Of a stretch of 64,000 bases of DNA, positions 45,460 through 52,968 are shown one piece after another. Numbering within the stretch: position 1 is the first letter of the stretch; each line of letters starts with the position of its first letter. Source of the DNA: Desulfocarbo indianensis. GTDB taxonomy: Bacteria; Desulfobacterota; Desulfarculia; Desulfarculales; Desulfarculaceae. The position numbers and the translations under genes are program-made. The stretch lies in assembly GCA_001184205.1 (NCBI GenBank), contig LBMP01000001.1, positions 1,020,001 to 1,084,000 of the forward strand, given 5' to 3'. The notes beneath the pieces were generated by a model, which saw nothing but the letters and a program-made list of their open reading frames with translations, ran no database searches and was not told where the DNA came from.

Positions 45460-46131
45460 ATGGGTGATATAACCAAAGTACCCCAGTGGATTCTCAACCT
45501 GGGCGGCATGGAGTTTACCTTAAACTCCGAGACGCTTATCATGAGTTGGATCGTGATGGGCATCATCATATTATTCGCCGTGGCGGCCACCCGGCGGATA
45601 TCTTTTCTGCCCGGGTCTTATCAAACCATTGCCGAGGTGATGGTGTCGGCCTTCCAGGGGCTGGTCAACGACGCCCTGGACGAAGGCAATAGGCATTATT
45701 TCCCCTTGATAATGACGATATTCATGTTCGTGTGGCTCTCCAACATGCTGGGGGTCATTCCATTCCTTTCCGAGCCCACCAAGGATTTGAACACTCCCCT
45801 GGCTTATGGCCTATTGGGGTTTTTCATCTCTCATTACGCCGGGATTAAAACCAAGGGTTTCAAGGCCTACGCCTCGGAATATTTTCAGCCCATGTTTTTC
45901 ATGATGCCCCTGAACGTGATAGGCGAGCTCAGCAAGGTGGTCTCCATCTCGTTCCGTCTTTTCGGCAACATCATGGGAGGCTCCATAATCATCATGGTGG
46001 TGGGCCACTTGGTTTACAGCCTGGTCCTGCCGCCGCTTTTGAACGCCTTTTTCGGGCTTTTCGTTGGAACCATCCAGGCCTTCGTGTTCACCATGCTCAC
46101 GCTGGTCTACATATCAGTGCAGACGAAGTAG
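45460..46131 (+). CDS. atpB: ATP synthase F0 subunit a
   Basis: The 223-residue subunit forms the two ion half-channels at the c ring. It has the essential arginine R166 in SISFRLFGNIMGG, preceded by GELSKVV, and Q206 in GTIQAFVFTMLTLVYIS. The spacing of the last helices and the SFRLFGN wording resemble Na+-translocating enzymes as well as many H+ ones, so ion choice cannot be read from it alone. It starts one base after the atpI stop. Confidence 0.95.
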   Translation: MGDITKVPQWILNLGGMEFTLNSETLIMSWIVMGIIILFAVAATRRISFLPGSYQTIAEVMVSAFQGLVNDALDEGNRHYFPLIMTIFMFVWLSNMLGVIPFLSEPTKDLNTPLAYGLLGFFISHYAGIKTKGFKAYASEYFQPMFFMMPLNVIGELSKVVSISFRLFGNIMGGSIIIMVVGHLVYSLVLPPLLNAFFGLFVGTIQAFVFTMLTLVYISVQTK

Positions 46132-46140
46132 GGAGCGGCC

Positions 46141-47358
46141 ATGGCTTACCCTGATCAAATTTGGATTCAGGCCGCCTCTTTCGCGGGGGCAGCCTTCTCG
46201 GTGGGATTCGGCGCTATCGGCGCGGCCTTGGGCGAAGGCTACGCGGCGGGCAACGCCTCCGAGGCCATGGGGCGCAACCCCGAGAAATCCGGCGATATCC
46301 TGAAAAACATGCTCATCGGCCAGGCCGTGGCGGAATCAGCCGGCATCTTCGCCCTGGTTATCTCCATGCTGCTGATCTTCTTCGAAGGCCACGGCGAGCC
46401 CCTGGTCACGGCTTTCGCCTTCCTGGGGGCGGGCCTTTCCATGGGCCTGTCGGCCATCGGTTCGGGCATGGGCGGCGGCTTCCCCGCGGCCGAGGCCTGC
46501 CAGGGAATCGCCGACAACCCCGAGACCCAGGGCATGCTCACCACCAACATGCTGATCGGTTCGGCGGTCTGCCAGACGCCGGCCATCTTCGGCATGGTGG
46601 TGGCCTTCCTGCTTATGTTCATGGACTTCAGCAAGATACCCTTGGAGCCCGGCTGGGCCGCCCTGTTGGGCGGTGGATTCGCCGTGGGCCTGGGCGCCAT
46701 CGGCTCCGGCGTGGGCAGCGGCATACCCGCCGGCAGCGCCACCAGGGGCATGGCCCGCCAGCCCGCCGCCGCCACCACCATCCGCACCAACATGCTGATC
46801 GGTTCGGCGGTGAGTCAGACTCCGGCCATCTTCGGCATGGTGGTGGCCTTCCTGTTGATATTCCTCGATTGGAGCGACAAGCCGGCCGCGCCCTATTGGG
46901 CCATGCTCTTGGGCGCCGGGCTTTCCACCGGCCTGTCGGCCATCGGCCCCGGCATCGGTAACGGCCTCACCGCCGGCGAGGCGGCCGAAGGCATCGCCAG
47001 GGTGCCCGAGACCTCCGGTCCGGTGACCACCACCATGCTCATCGGCCAGACCGTGGCCCAATCCACGGTCATATATGGATTTTTGGTCAGCCTGATCCTC
47101 TTGTTCATCGAGCGCGAGGCCAGCACCACCATGGTGGCCTGGGCCATTCCCCTGTCCGCCGGCCTCTGCATGGGCTTCGGCGGCATCGGCCCCGGCGTCG
47201 GTGAGGGCATCGCCGCCGCCTACACGGTGCGGCGCATCGCCCGCGATCAGGAACTGAACGTGTTGCTGACCAGGGTGATGCTGGTCGGCCAGGCGGTGAG
47301 CGAGTCCACCGGCATCTACTCGCTGATCGTCTCGCTATTGCTCTTGTTCGTGATTTAG
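46141..47358 (+). CDS. Five-hairpin fused ATP synthase c subunit
   Basis: The 405-residue protein is five tandem c-subunit hairpins with period 80-81 residues. Each has a glycine-rich helix 1, a polar loop (for example AMGRNPEKSGD in hairpin 1) and helix 2 with MLIG or MLVG followed by xxV. The ion-binding position of helix 2 is E65 (hairpin 1), Q145, Q226, Q307 and E388 (hairpin 5). The helix-1 partner position is E32, G112, S193, N274 and E355. Hairpin 5 has the complete Na+-type E-S-T-G-I-Y set; hairpin 1 has E-S-A-G-I-F. A normal F-type c subunit has one hairpin of about 80 residues. It follows atpB by nine bases with a GGGAG site and precedes a standard c gene. It probably enters a hybrid rotor ring. 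Confidence 0.9.
   Translation: MAYPDQIWIQAASFAGAAFSVGFGAIGAALGEGYAAGNASEAMGRNPEKSGDILKNMLIGQAVAESAGIFALVISMLLIFFEGHGEPLVTAFAFLGAGLSMGLSAIGSGMGGGFPAAEACQGIADNPETQGMLTTNMLIGSAVCQTPAIFGMVVAFLLMFMDFSKIPLEPGWAALLGGGFAVGLGAIGSGVGSGIPAGSATRGMARQPAAATTIRTNMLIGSAVSQTPAIFGMVVAFLLIFLDWSDKPAAPYWAMLLGAGLSTGLSAIGPGIGNGLTAGEAAEGIARVPETSGPVTTTMLIGQTVAQSTVIYGFLVSLILLFIEREASTTMVAWAIPLSAGLCMGFGGIGPGVGEGIAAAYTVRRIARDQELNVLLTRVMLVGQAVSESTGIYSLIVSLLLLFVI
46543..46853 (+). repeat. In-gene duplication marks of hairpins 2 and 3
   Basis: A 26-base exact repeat (46543-46568 and 46786-46811) and a 32-base exact repeat (46579-46610 and 46822-46853) both recur at exactly 243 bases, which is 81 codons. They span helix 2 of hairpins 2 and 3 and indicate that these two hairpins are the most recent copies or are held similar by gene conversion. 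Confidence 0.85.
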
Positions 47359-47386
47359 CGGAGCCCGGAGGGCTTCGCCTCGATAA

Positions 47387-47704
<318 letters not shown>

Positions 47705-47769
47705 GCTTTGGTTACAACAGCGCCTGTGGGGATTAAAGCCGCCTTTAAAGGCGGGGGACTGGAATTGGC

Positions 47770-48198
47770 ATGATCAGCATAAACGCTACGCTGATAGTGC
47801 AGATAATCAACCTGCTGGTTTTGATCTTCATTCTTAACCGGTTGATGTATCGGCCCATCAAAAAGATTGTCGCCGAGCGGCAAGCCAAAGTGGAGGCAGG
47901 GCTCCAACAAGCGGCGAAGATGCGAGAGGCCAACGTCGAGGCCGAGGCGGTTTACCGCCAGGAACGCCGCAAGGAACGCGCCAGGGTGCGCGAGGAGTTG
48001 GAGGCGCGCCACCGGGAAACCGATGCCAAGGTTAAGGGGATTCTGCTCAAGGCCCAGGAACAGGCCAAGAGCCAGCAGGCGGCCATGCTGCAAAACGTGG
48101 AGCAACAGATGCAGGAGGCCAGGGGCGACATCAAGGCGGAGGCCGAGAAAGTGGCCCGCAGCATGGCCCGGACCGTCCTGGGCAGGGAGGTCGCGTGA
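47770..48198 (+). CDS. atpF': ATP synthase F0 subunit b' (peripheral stalk)
   Basis: The 142-residue protein has one N-terminal membrane helix (about 7-25, VQIINLLVLIFILNRLMY) without a signal peptide and a long charged helix thereafter, as in b'/AtpX. It pairs with the next gene's product to form the stator. The ATG follows GGGGGA; its TGA overlaps the start of atpF. Confidence 0.9.
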   Translation: MISINATLIVQIINLLVLIFILNRLMYRPIKKIVAERQAKVEAGLQQAAKMREANVEAEAVYRQERRKERARVREELEARHRETDAKVKGILLKAQEQAKSQQAAMLQNVEQQMQEARGDIKAEAEKVARSMARTVLGREVA

Positions 48199-48785
48199 TG
48201 TATCTGGCTTATCTCGGTGGCATAGTCACGGCGGTGCTGGCGCTTTTGGCGGCGGTCGATCCGGCCTGGGCGGCCGAAGCCCAGGAAATACCCGAATGGC
48301 GGCAATGGTGGGACCTGGCCTGGAAGATTCTCAACTTCCTGGTGCTGGCCTTCCTGATCGTCAAGATGGCCAAGCAGCCCTTGAAGGATTTCATCAGCAA
48401 TCAGCGCCAGGCCATCAGCGAGCAGCTGGCTGAGATGGAAGAACGCAAGAAAGAGGCCCTGGCCGAGCAGGAGAAAATCGTCCAAATGACGGCGGGCCTG
48501 GCCAAGGAACTGGAAGAATATGAGAACGCCCTGGCCGAGACGGCGGCCAAGGAGCGGGAGACCATGCTGGAGGACGCGGAGTCCGAAAGCCAGCTCATCA
48601 TGGAGAGGGCCACCGTATGGGCCGACCAGGCCCTGGTCAAGGCCAAGCAGGAATTGGCTGCGGAAATGCTGGAACTGGCGGCGGAAATGGCCGCCGAGAC
48701 CATCCAGAAAGACATAAACGACCAGGATCGCCAACATCTGTTTGATCATTTCAATCAAGGCTTGAAAGAGTCGGCTACCGTTTAG
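48198..48785 (+). CDS. atpF: ATP synthase F0 subunit b (peripheral stalk)
   Basis: The 195-residue protein has an N-terminal hydrophobic, signal-like segment (1-25, ending WAAEA), then the b-type membrane helix (WDLAWKILNFLVLAFLIVKM) and a long charged coiled coil. The double hydrophobic N-terminus is common in b subunits of this bacterial group. It overlaps atpF' by ATGA-type coupling. No atpH follows; the operon ends with a terminator. Confidence 0.92.
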   Translation: MYLAYLGGIVTAVLALLAAVDPAWAAEAQEIPEWRQWWDLAWKILNFLVLAFLIVKMAKQPLKDFISNQRQAISEQLAEMEERKKEALAEQEKIVQMTAGLAKELEEYENALAETAAKERETMLEDAESESQLIMERATVWADQALVKAKQELAAEMLELAAEMAAETIQKDINDQDRQHLFDHFNQGLKESATV

Positions 48786-48810
48786 GCCGCTAAACAGCGT
48801 CTTTGGAAAT

Positions 48811-48847
48811 GCCCCCACACCTAGGCGTGGGGGCTTTTTATTTTTTT
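48811..48847 (+). terminator. Strong rho-independent terminator of the atp F0 operon
   Basis: An 8-bp stem (GCCCCCAC at 48811-48818 and GTGGGGGC at 48827-48834) with an 8-base loop is followed directly by TTTTTATTTTTTT. This separates the F0 genes from anything downstream. Confidence 0.9.
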
Positions 48848-48860
48848 GTCGCGGGTCTAA

Positions 48861-48920
48861 TACCCCGCAGCTTGCTGCGGTATGATTTGGTTCCCGCCGA
48901 TACCCCGCAGCTTGCTGCGG
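48861..48920 (+). repeat. Two REP-like palindromic hairpins
   Basis: The 20-base sequence TACCCCGCAGCTTGCTGCGG occurs at 48861-48880 and 48901-48920, starting exactly 40 bases apart. Each copy folds as CCGCAG-CTTG-CTGCGG. They lie just after the atp terminator in intergenic DNA and look like REP/BIME-type elements. A REP-associated transposase is not present in this window. Confidence 0.75.
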
Positions 48921-49058
48921 GAAGGTTCATTGCGCTGCCAACCGGAGAATGGTTTCTGATCAGATAGCCGCCTAAGGGCGCTCCACTGGCCGCCGCCGCG
49001 GCGCTGGGGTAGAATCACGGCGCGGTCCCATCCCTTTCCTGGTTTTCAAGAGGAACTC

Positions 49059-50078
49059 ATGAAGCTGCTGGAGCATTTTGACGCGGAATTGGAAGTCTCC
49101 GCCTTGAGCTACGCGGCGCGCCTCTTGTTCGCCGATTTGGAACGGGACAGCATGATCGAGCGGGCCCTGGACAGCCTGGCCGATCTGGGCCACAGCCGGC
49201 ACGTGGGCCTGTTCGTGTTGGACCGCCGGCGCGGCGAGCTGGTGTGCCAGGGGGTCCTGCGGGACGCCAAGCCCCGGGTCAGCCATTTGCGCGAACCCAT
49301 GGAGGGCAGCCCCCTGCAAGAGGTGGTTCGCGGCAAAAGGCCCATGGTGTTCGGCCTGAGGGAGCGGCACGGCCTGCCCTGGCCCACGGTGGCCGGCGGC
49401 CTGCCCGGGCGGGAGTGCTTTTGCGCGCCCCTGGTGGGCGCGGACATGCAGGTCAACGGCCTGGTCACCCTGGATCATCCCCAGGGCATGGAGTTCGCGG
49501 CGGCCGAGGCCCAGCCCCTGATAACCTATCTCACGCTGCTGGCCCTGGCCCTGGAGGCGGCCCGCCTTTTCCGCCTGGCGGTCACCGACGGGCTGACCGG
49601 CCTCTACGTGCGGCGCTACTTCGATATAAGGCTGAAGGAGGAACTGGGGCGCCTGAACCGCTTTGGCGGCGGCTTGGCCATTTTGGTCATGGACCTGGAT
49701 CAGTTCAAAGAGGTCAACGACGGCCAGGGCCATGCCTTTGGCGACGAGGTCCTGAAAATGGCCGCCGCGGCGGTGCGGAAGGCGGCCCGGCGCAAGATAG
49801 ACGTGGCCTGCCGCTATGGCGGCGACGAATTGGTGCTGATCCTGCCCGGCGACGACGCCCAAGGGGCCAGGGCGGTGGGGGAAAAGATCCGCCAGGAACT
49901 GGCCGGACATGAGTTCGCCGGCCGCCAGGGGCCGGTGCGTGTCACCGTCAGCGGGGGGGCGGCGGCGGTTCAGGGCCCCACCAGCCTGAGCTCCGACGAA
50001 TTGTTTCAGCGCGCCGACCAGGCGCTCTACCGCGCCAAGCAGGGCGGCCGCAACCGGGTGGAAGTGCACGGCGAATAA
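49059..50078 (+). CDS. GGDEF-domain diguanylate cyclase with N-terminal GAF-like domain
   Basis: The 339-residue soluble protein has a GAF-like sensor domain (about 15-165) and a GGDEF domain (about 173-339). The active-site motif is GGDEL (254-258), a commonly active variant, and the inhibitory-site RxxD is present as RKID (245-248), five residues upstream. LDQFKEVNDGQGHAFGDE supplies the metal aspartate and substrate-binding asparagine. It should make cyclic di-GMP under product inhibition; the signal is unknown. It stands alone. Confidence 0.92.
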   Translation: MKLLEHFDAELEVSALSYAARLLFADLERDSMIERALDSLADLGHSRHVGLFVLDRRRGELVCQGVLRDAKPRVSHLREPMEGSPLQEVVRGKRPMVFGLRERHGLPWPTVAGGLPGRECFCAPLVGADMQVNGLVTLDHPQGMEFAAAEAQPLITYLTLLALALEAARLFRLAVTDGLTGLYVRRYFDIRLKEELGRLNRFGGGLAILVMDLDQFKEVNDGQGHAFGDEVLKMAAAAVRKAARRKIDVACRYGGDELVLILPGDDAQGARAVGEKIRQELAGHEFAGRQGPVRVTVSGGAAAVQGPTSLSSDELFQRADQALYRAKQGGRNRVEVHGE

Positions 50079-50125
50079 GCCCCTGCGCCCGGCCGCCGCA
50101 ACTCCCGCCCCCCCGACTTTTTCCG

Positions 50126-50144
50126 GAAAATCCGCGCTTGCGGA
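50126..50144 (-). terminator. Probable terminator of the M20 peptidase gene
   Basis: On the minus strand the sequence TCCGC-AAGC-GCGGA (50144-50131) is followed directly by TTTT, 20 bases after the stop of the peptidase gene. The stem is short (5 bp). Confidence 0.45.
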
Positions 50145-50162
50145 AAGGGCCGCGGCGAGCGG

Positions 50163-51272
50163 CTAGGCTCCCAGCCAGCGGCGCATGAGCGCGCCATAGG
50201 TCTCCGCGGCCAGCTCGATCTCCGCCAGCGGGCAATGCTCGTCGGCCTGGTGGGCCATGTGGCCGGGGCCCAGGATCATGGCCGGCGGCCGGCCCATGGC
50301 CCGGCTGAGGGCCACGCCGTCGGTGAAATAGCTGGCGCCGCCGGGCTGAAAGCGCCGGCCGGCCAGGCCGGCGATGATGGCCATGGCCTCCCGCAGCCAG
50401 GGGTCCTGGGGATCGCTGAGCAGGGGCTCGGAGGCCTTCCAGCCGCTAATCTCCACCTCCGGGCCCAGCACCCGGCTAAGCTCAGCCAACAGCTCTCGCG
50501 GCTCCTGGCCGGGTATCAGGCGCAGGTCCAGGCTGAACTCGGCCTTGGCCGGCACCACGTTGGTTTTCACCCCGCCCCGGATGGTGCCGAGGCTAATGGT
50601 GGAGGGCCCCAGGATGGGATGCGGCGGGGCGGAGGGCGAGTACTCGGCCAGGCGGGTGATGGCCCTGGCCGCCTTGTAAACCGCGTTGACGCCTTCCTGG
50701 GGCCGGGAGCCGTGGGCGGCCTTGCCCCTGGTCACCGCACGCAGCCACATGGCCCCCTTGTGGCCCAGCAGGGGCTCCATGCCGGTGGGCTCGGCGATGA
50801 GCAGGGCCCCGGCCCGGCCCAGGACGCCCAGGCCGGCCAGGTGCTCGGCCCCCTGGCAGCCGGTTTCCTCGGCCGCGGTCAGCGCCAAAACCAGCCCGCC
50901 GCGTTTTATGGGCAGGGAGGCGGCCTGGCGCGCGGCGTGGACCATGGCGGCCACGCCGGATTTCATGTCGCTGGAGCCCAGCCCGTACAGGTTGTTGTCC
51001 TTGATCTCGCCGGATAGCGGCGGCAGGGACCATTCCTCCGGGTCGGCGGGCACGGTGTCCAAATGGCCGGTGAGGCAAAAAAAAGGCTCGCTGCCCAGGC
51101 GGGCCAGGAGGCTGGTGCGCTTGGGCGCGAACTCATGGGCGGATACCTGGAAGCCGGCCTTTTCCAAGAGCCCGGCCAGGTAGCGGGCCAGGGGGGCTTC
51201 CTTGCCGGGGGGATTCATGGTGTCGGTTCGCACCAGGCGGCGGGCCAGGCTGATGACGCTCGTTTTTGCCAT
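50163..51272 (-). CDS. M20 family metallopeptidase (ArgE/DapE-type deacylase)
   Basis: The 369-residue enzyme shows the M20 dinuclear zinc motifs: TGHLDTVPA (H and D), YGLGSSDMKSG (bridging D), TAAEETGCQGAEHL (catalytic and ligand glutamates), IAEPT and the distal histidine in GPGHMAHQADE. A dimerisation domain lies between. This fits succinyl-diaminopimelate desuccinylase or acetylornithine deacetylase, and the two cannot be told apart here. The ATG at 51272 is preferred over upstream candidates at 51284 and 51338. Confidence 0.87.
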   Translation of the reverse strand: MAKTSVISLARRLVRTDTMNPPGKEAPLARYLAGLLEKAGFQVSAHEFAPKRTSLLARLGSEPFFCLTGHLDTVPADPEEWSLPPLSGEIKDNNLYGLGSSDMKSGVAAMVHAARQAASLPIKRGGLVLALTAAEETGCQGAEHLAGLGVLGRAGALLIAEPTGMEPLLGHKGAMWLRAVTRGKAAHGSRPQEGVNAVYKAARAITRLAEYSPSAPPHPILGPSTISLGTIRGGVKTNVVPAKAEFSLDLRLIPGQEPRELLAELSRVLGPEVEISGWKASEPLLSDPQDPWLREAMAIIAGLAGRRFQPGGASYFTDGVALSRAMGRPPAMILGPGHMAHQADEHCPLAEIELAAETYGALMRRWLGA

Positions 51273-51315
51273 GGCCAGAAGCATAGCGCCGGGCTGGAGC
51301 GGGCGCAAGCAAAAG

Positions 51316-51442
51316 CCAGGCTGCTGATAAAACCCCATCTGCGTCGTTGCCGCGGAAAAGGCTGAAACTCACGTAGGTCCAACTATGCTTCGTTCCAGCC
51401 TTTTCCTCGCGCCTAGCATCCGGGGCTTTCTGAACAGCCTGG
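51316..51442. repeat. 127-bp imperfect palindromic element
   Basis: The element is centred at about 51379. Its outer arms pair CCAGGCTG (51316-51323) with CAGCCTGG (51435-51442) and continue inward with partial pairing, and the inner arms are an exact 11-bp pair, GGAAAAGGCTG (51354-51364) with CAGCCTTTTCC (51396-51406). It lies between the M20 gene and the porin terminator and codes for nothing. It looks like a small non-autonomous mobile palindrome (MITE or large REP) rather than a terminator. Confidence 0.7.
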
Positions 51443-51470
51443 TCAGCTTGGCTTTGTCATCAAGCGAAAG

Positions 51471-51497
51471 CGGCCCGACCCCATGGGGGCCGGGCCG
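51471..51497 (-). terminator. Probable terminator of the porin gene
   Basis: CGGCCCGACCCC pairs with GGGGCCGGGCCG across a three-base loop with one mismatch, 20 bases after the porin stop. In the minus direction it is followed by CTTTCGCTT, a weak U-tract. Confidence 0.5.
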
Positions 51498-51517
51498 CCT
51501 GGTTGGGCGTATTGCCT

Positions 51518-52840
51518 TTAGAAGTAGTAGCCGAAGTTGATGTTGAACAGGCTATGCCAATCGTCGTCCGCGGAGCCGGCGGCCATGGAGTCGCTGGGGC
51601 CGCCCACCCAGATGGCGTTCTTGCCGCAGACCCAGTCCACATACACGTAAACCGGGTTGGCGCTGATCATAAAGCCCAGGGTGTTGAGCTGGCTGTCCTC
51701 GAAGCCGCTTTCGTCTTTCACGATATGGCTGTAGTCGTTGTAGAACTGCAAGGAGGTGACGGGGCCCCAATTGACCGGCACGGTGTAGGCCAGGCCGGCG
51801 ATGTAGAGGGTGGCCTCGGCGGCCACCGGGTAATGAGCGGCAAAGGCGCCCATCTCCACGGTGCGGTCGCTGACGCCGTCCGGGTTGTCCGGGTCGTACT
51901 GGTACTTGGCCACTTCCAGCATCAGGTTGAAGGGGCCGTAGTTGCCGTTGATGTGGGCCGCGGCCGCCCAATGGGCGCCGTGGGAATCGGTGGCGTTGTT
52001 GTAGAGCTGGCCCCACTGGCCGCTCACGCCCAGCTCGGTGCTGAACTTATCCGCGTGTTGCAGGGTGTAGGCCAGGCGGGCGTTGACTTGATTGGTTTCC
52101 TCGTTTTGCTGATCGCCGGCGGTGACCACGTCGAAGGAATAGCGCTCCAGCTTGCCGGAGCTGCCCCACTCGCCGTTCTTGAAGAAGGCCAGTTGCAGAT
52201 CAAAGGGACCCTTCTTGTAGATGGTCTTGACGCCCATGTCGTAGTCGTCTTCCAGGCCCACGTAGTAGCCCAGGGAGAACCACCAGTTGTGGCTGGCGTA
52301 GGGCAGCAGGCCGAAGGGCACCTGGGTGACGCCGAGCTGGCCCTGCCACGCGTCGCTGAAGTTGTAGCCGAACCAGCCGTGGTGGATCACGTCCATGTAG
52401 GGGTACCAGCGGTACTGGGCGCTGAAGAGTATGTCGTTGTACTCGCCGTTGACGTCCAGGCGGAAGATGTCAAAGGTCATGTCGCCGCCCTTGGCCTTGC
52501 CCACGTCGTTGTAATCGGTGTTGCGGTAGTTGAAGCGCAACGCGCCGCCCACCTTGAACTTGGTGGCGTCGGCCAATTTGGCCTCGAAGCCGTCGGAGGT
52601 CTTCTGCGCCTGGCCGGCCGTTTCCTTGGCCTCTTTAGCGTTTTTCTCGCTCTCGGCCAGGCGGCTCTCCAGTTCCTGAACCCTGGCCTTGAGCTTGTCC
52701 ATGTCGGCCAGCTTTTCCTTGAGGGCCTTGAGCTCCTTCAATATCTCCTGCTGGCTGGCGTCCTGGGCGGCCAGGGCCGCGGCGGGCAGCGCCAAGAGGG
52801 CCGCCAGCAGGATCGCCAGCGGCAGATAAAGTTTTTTCAT
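51518..52840 (-). CDS. Outer-membrane porin with N-terminal coiled coil
   Basis: The 440-residue protein has a signal peptide (1-25, ALAA), a coiled coil at about 30-75 (repeated leucine/lysine heptads), and then beta-barrel strands with alternating aromatic residues, ending in a C-terminal phenylalanine (FGYYF) as needed for BAM-mediated insertion. It resembles trimeric DcaP-like porins of Desulfobacterota. It is downstream of, and codirectional with, the betaine transporter genes, with a hairpin between, so it may supply the outer-membrane route for the same solutes. Substrate is not known. Confidence 0.8.
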   Translation of the reverse strand: MKKLYLPLAILLAALLALPAAALAAQDASQQEILKELKALKEKLADMDKLKARVQELESRLAESEKNAKEAKETAGQAQKTSDGFEAKLADATKFKVGGALRFNYRNTDYNDVGKAKGGDMTFDIFRLDVNGEYNDILFSAQYRWYPYMDVIHHGWFGYNFSDAWQGQLGVTQVPFGLLPYASHNWWFSLGYYVGLEDDYDMGVKTIYKKGPFDLQLAFFKNGEWGSSGKLERYSFDVVTAGDQQNEETNQVNARLAYTLQHADKFSTELGVSGQWGQLYNNATDSHGAHWAAAAHINGNYGPFNLMLEVAKYQYDPDNPDGVSDRTVEMGAFAAHYPVAAEATLYIAGLAYTVPVNWGPVTSLQFYNDYSHIVKDESGFEDSQLNTLGFMISANPVYVYVDWVCGKNAIWVGGPSDSMAAGSADDDWHSLFNINFGYYF

Positions 52841-52921
52841 CGCCTCTTCTCCTTGGGTTGGGGTGGCATGGTTGAAAAGTTACCTGCGGACCGCCGTAAC
52901 GGGGCGGCCCTTTTGGGTTCC

Positions 52922-52961
52922 AAGCCCGCCGCCCGACCAGCTAAAAATCGGCGGCGGGCTT
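52922..52961 (-). terminator. Strong hairpin between the betaine-binding gene and the porin
   Basis: A perfect 12-bp stem (AAGCCCGCCGCC at 52922-52933 and GGCGGCGGGCTT at 52950-52961) surrounds a 16-base loop, starting 8 bases after the opuAC stop. No long U-tract follows on the minus strand, so it may be an attenuator or mRNA 3' stabiliser rather than a full terminator. Confidence 0.55.
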
Positions 52962-52968
52962 TAAGCCG

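Noticed and set aside
46141-47358. The long c gene as an assembly artefact or a collapsed tandem of normal atpE genes
   Set aside because: The five units are clearly diverged in sequence, stay in one frame without internal stops and have distinct ion-site residues. Linkers between units are also different, so simple read collapse does not explain them.
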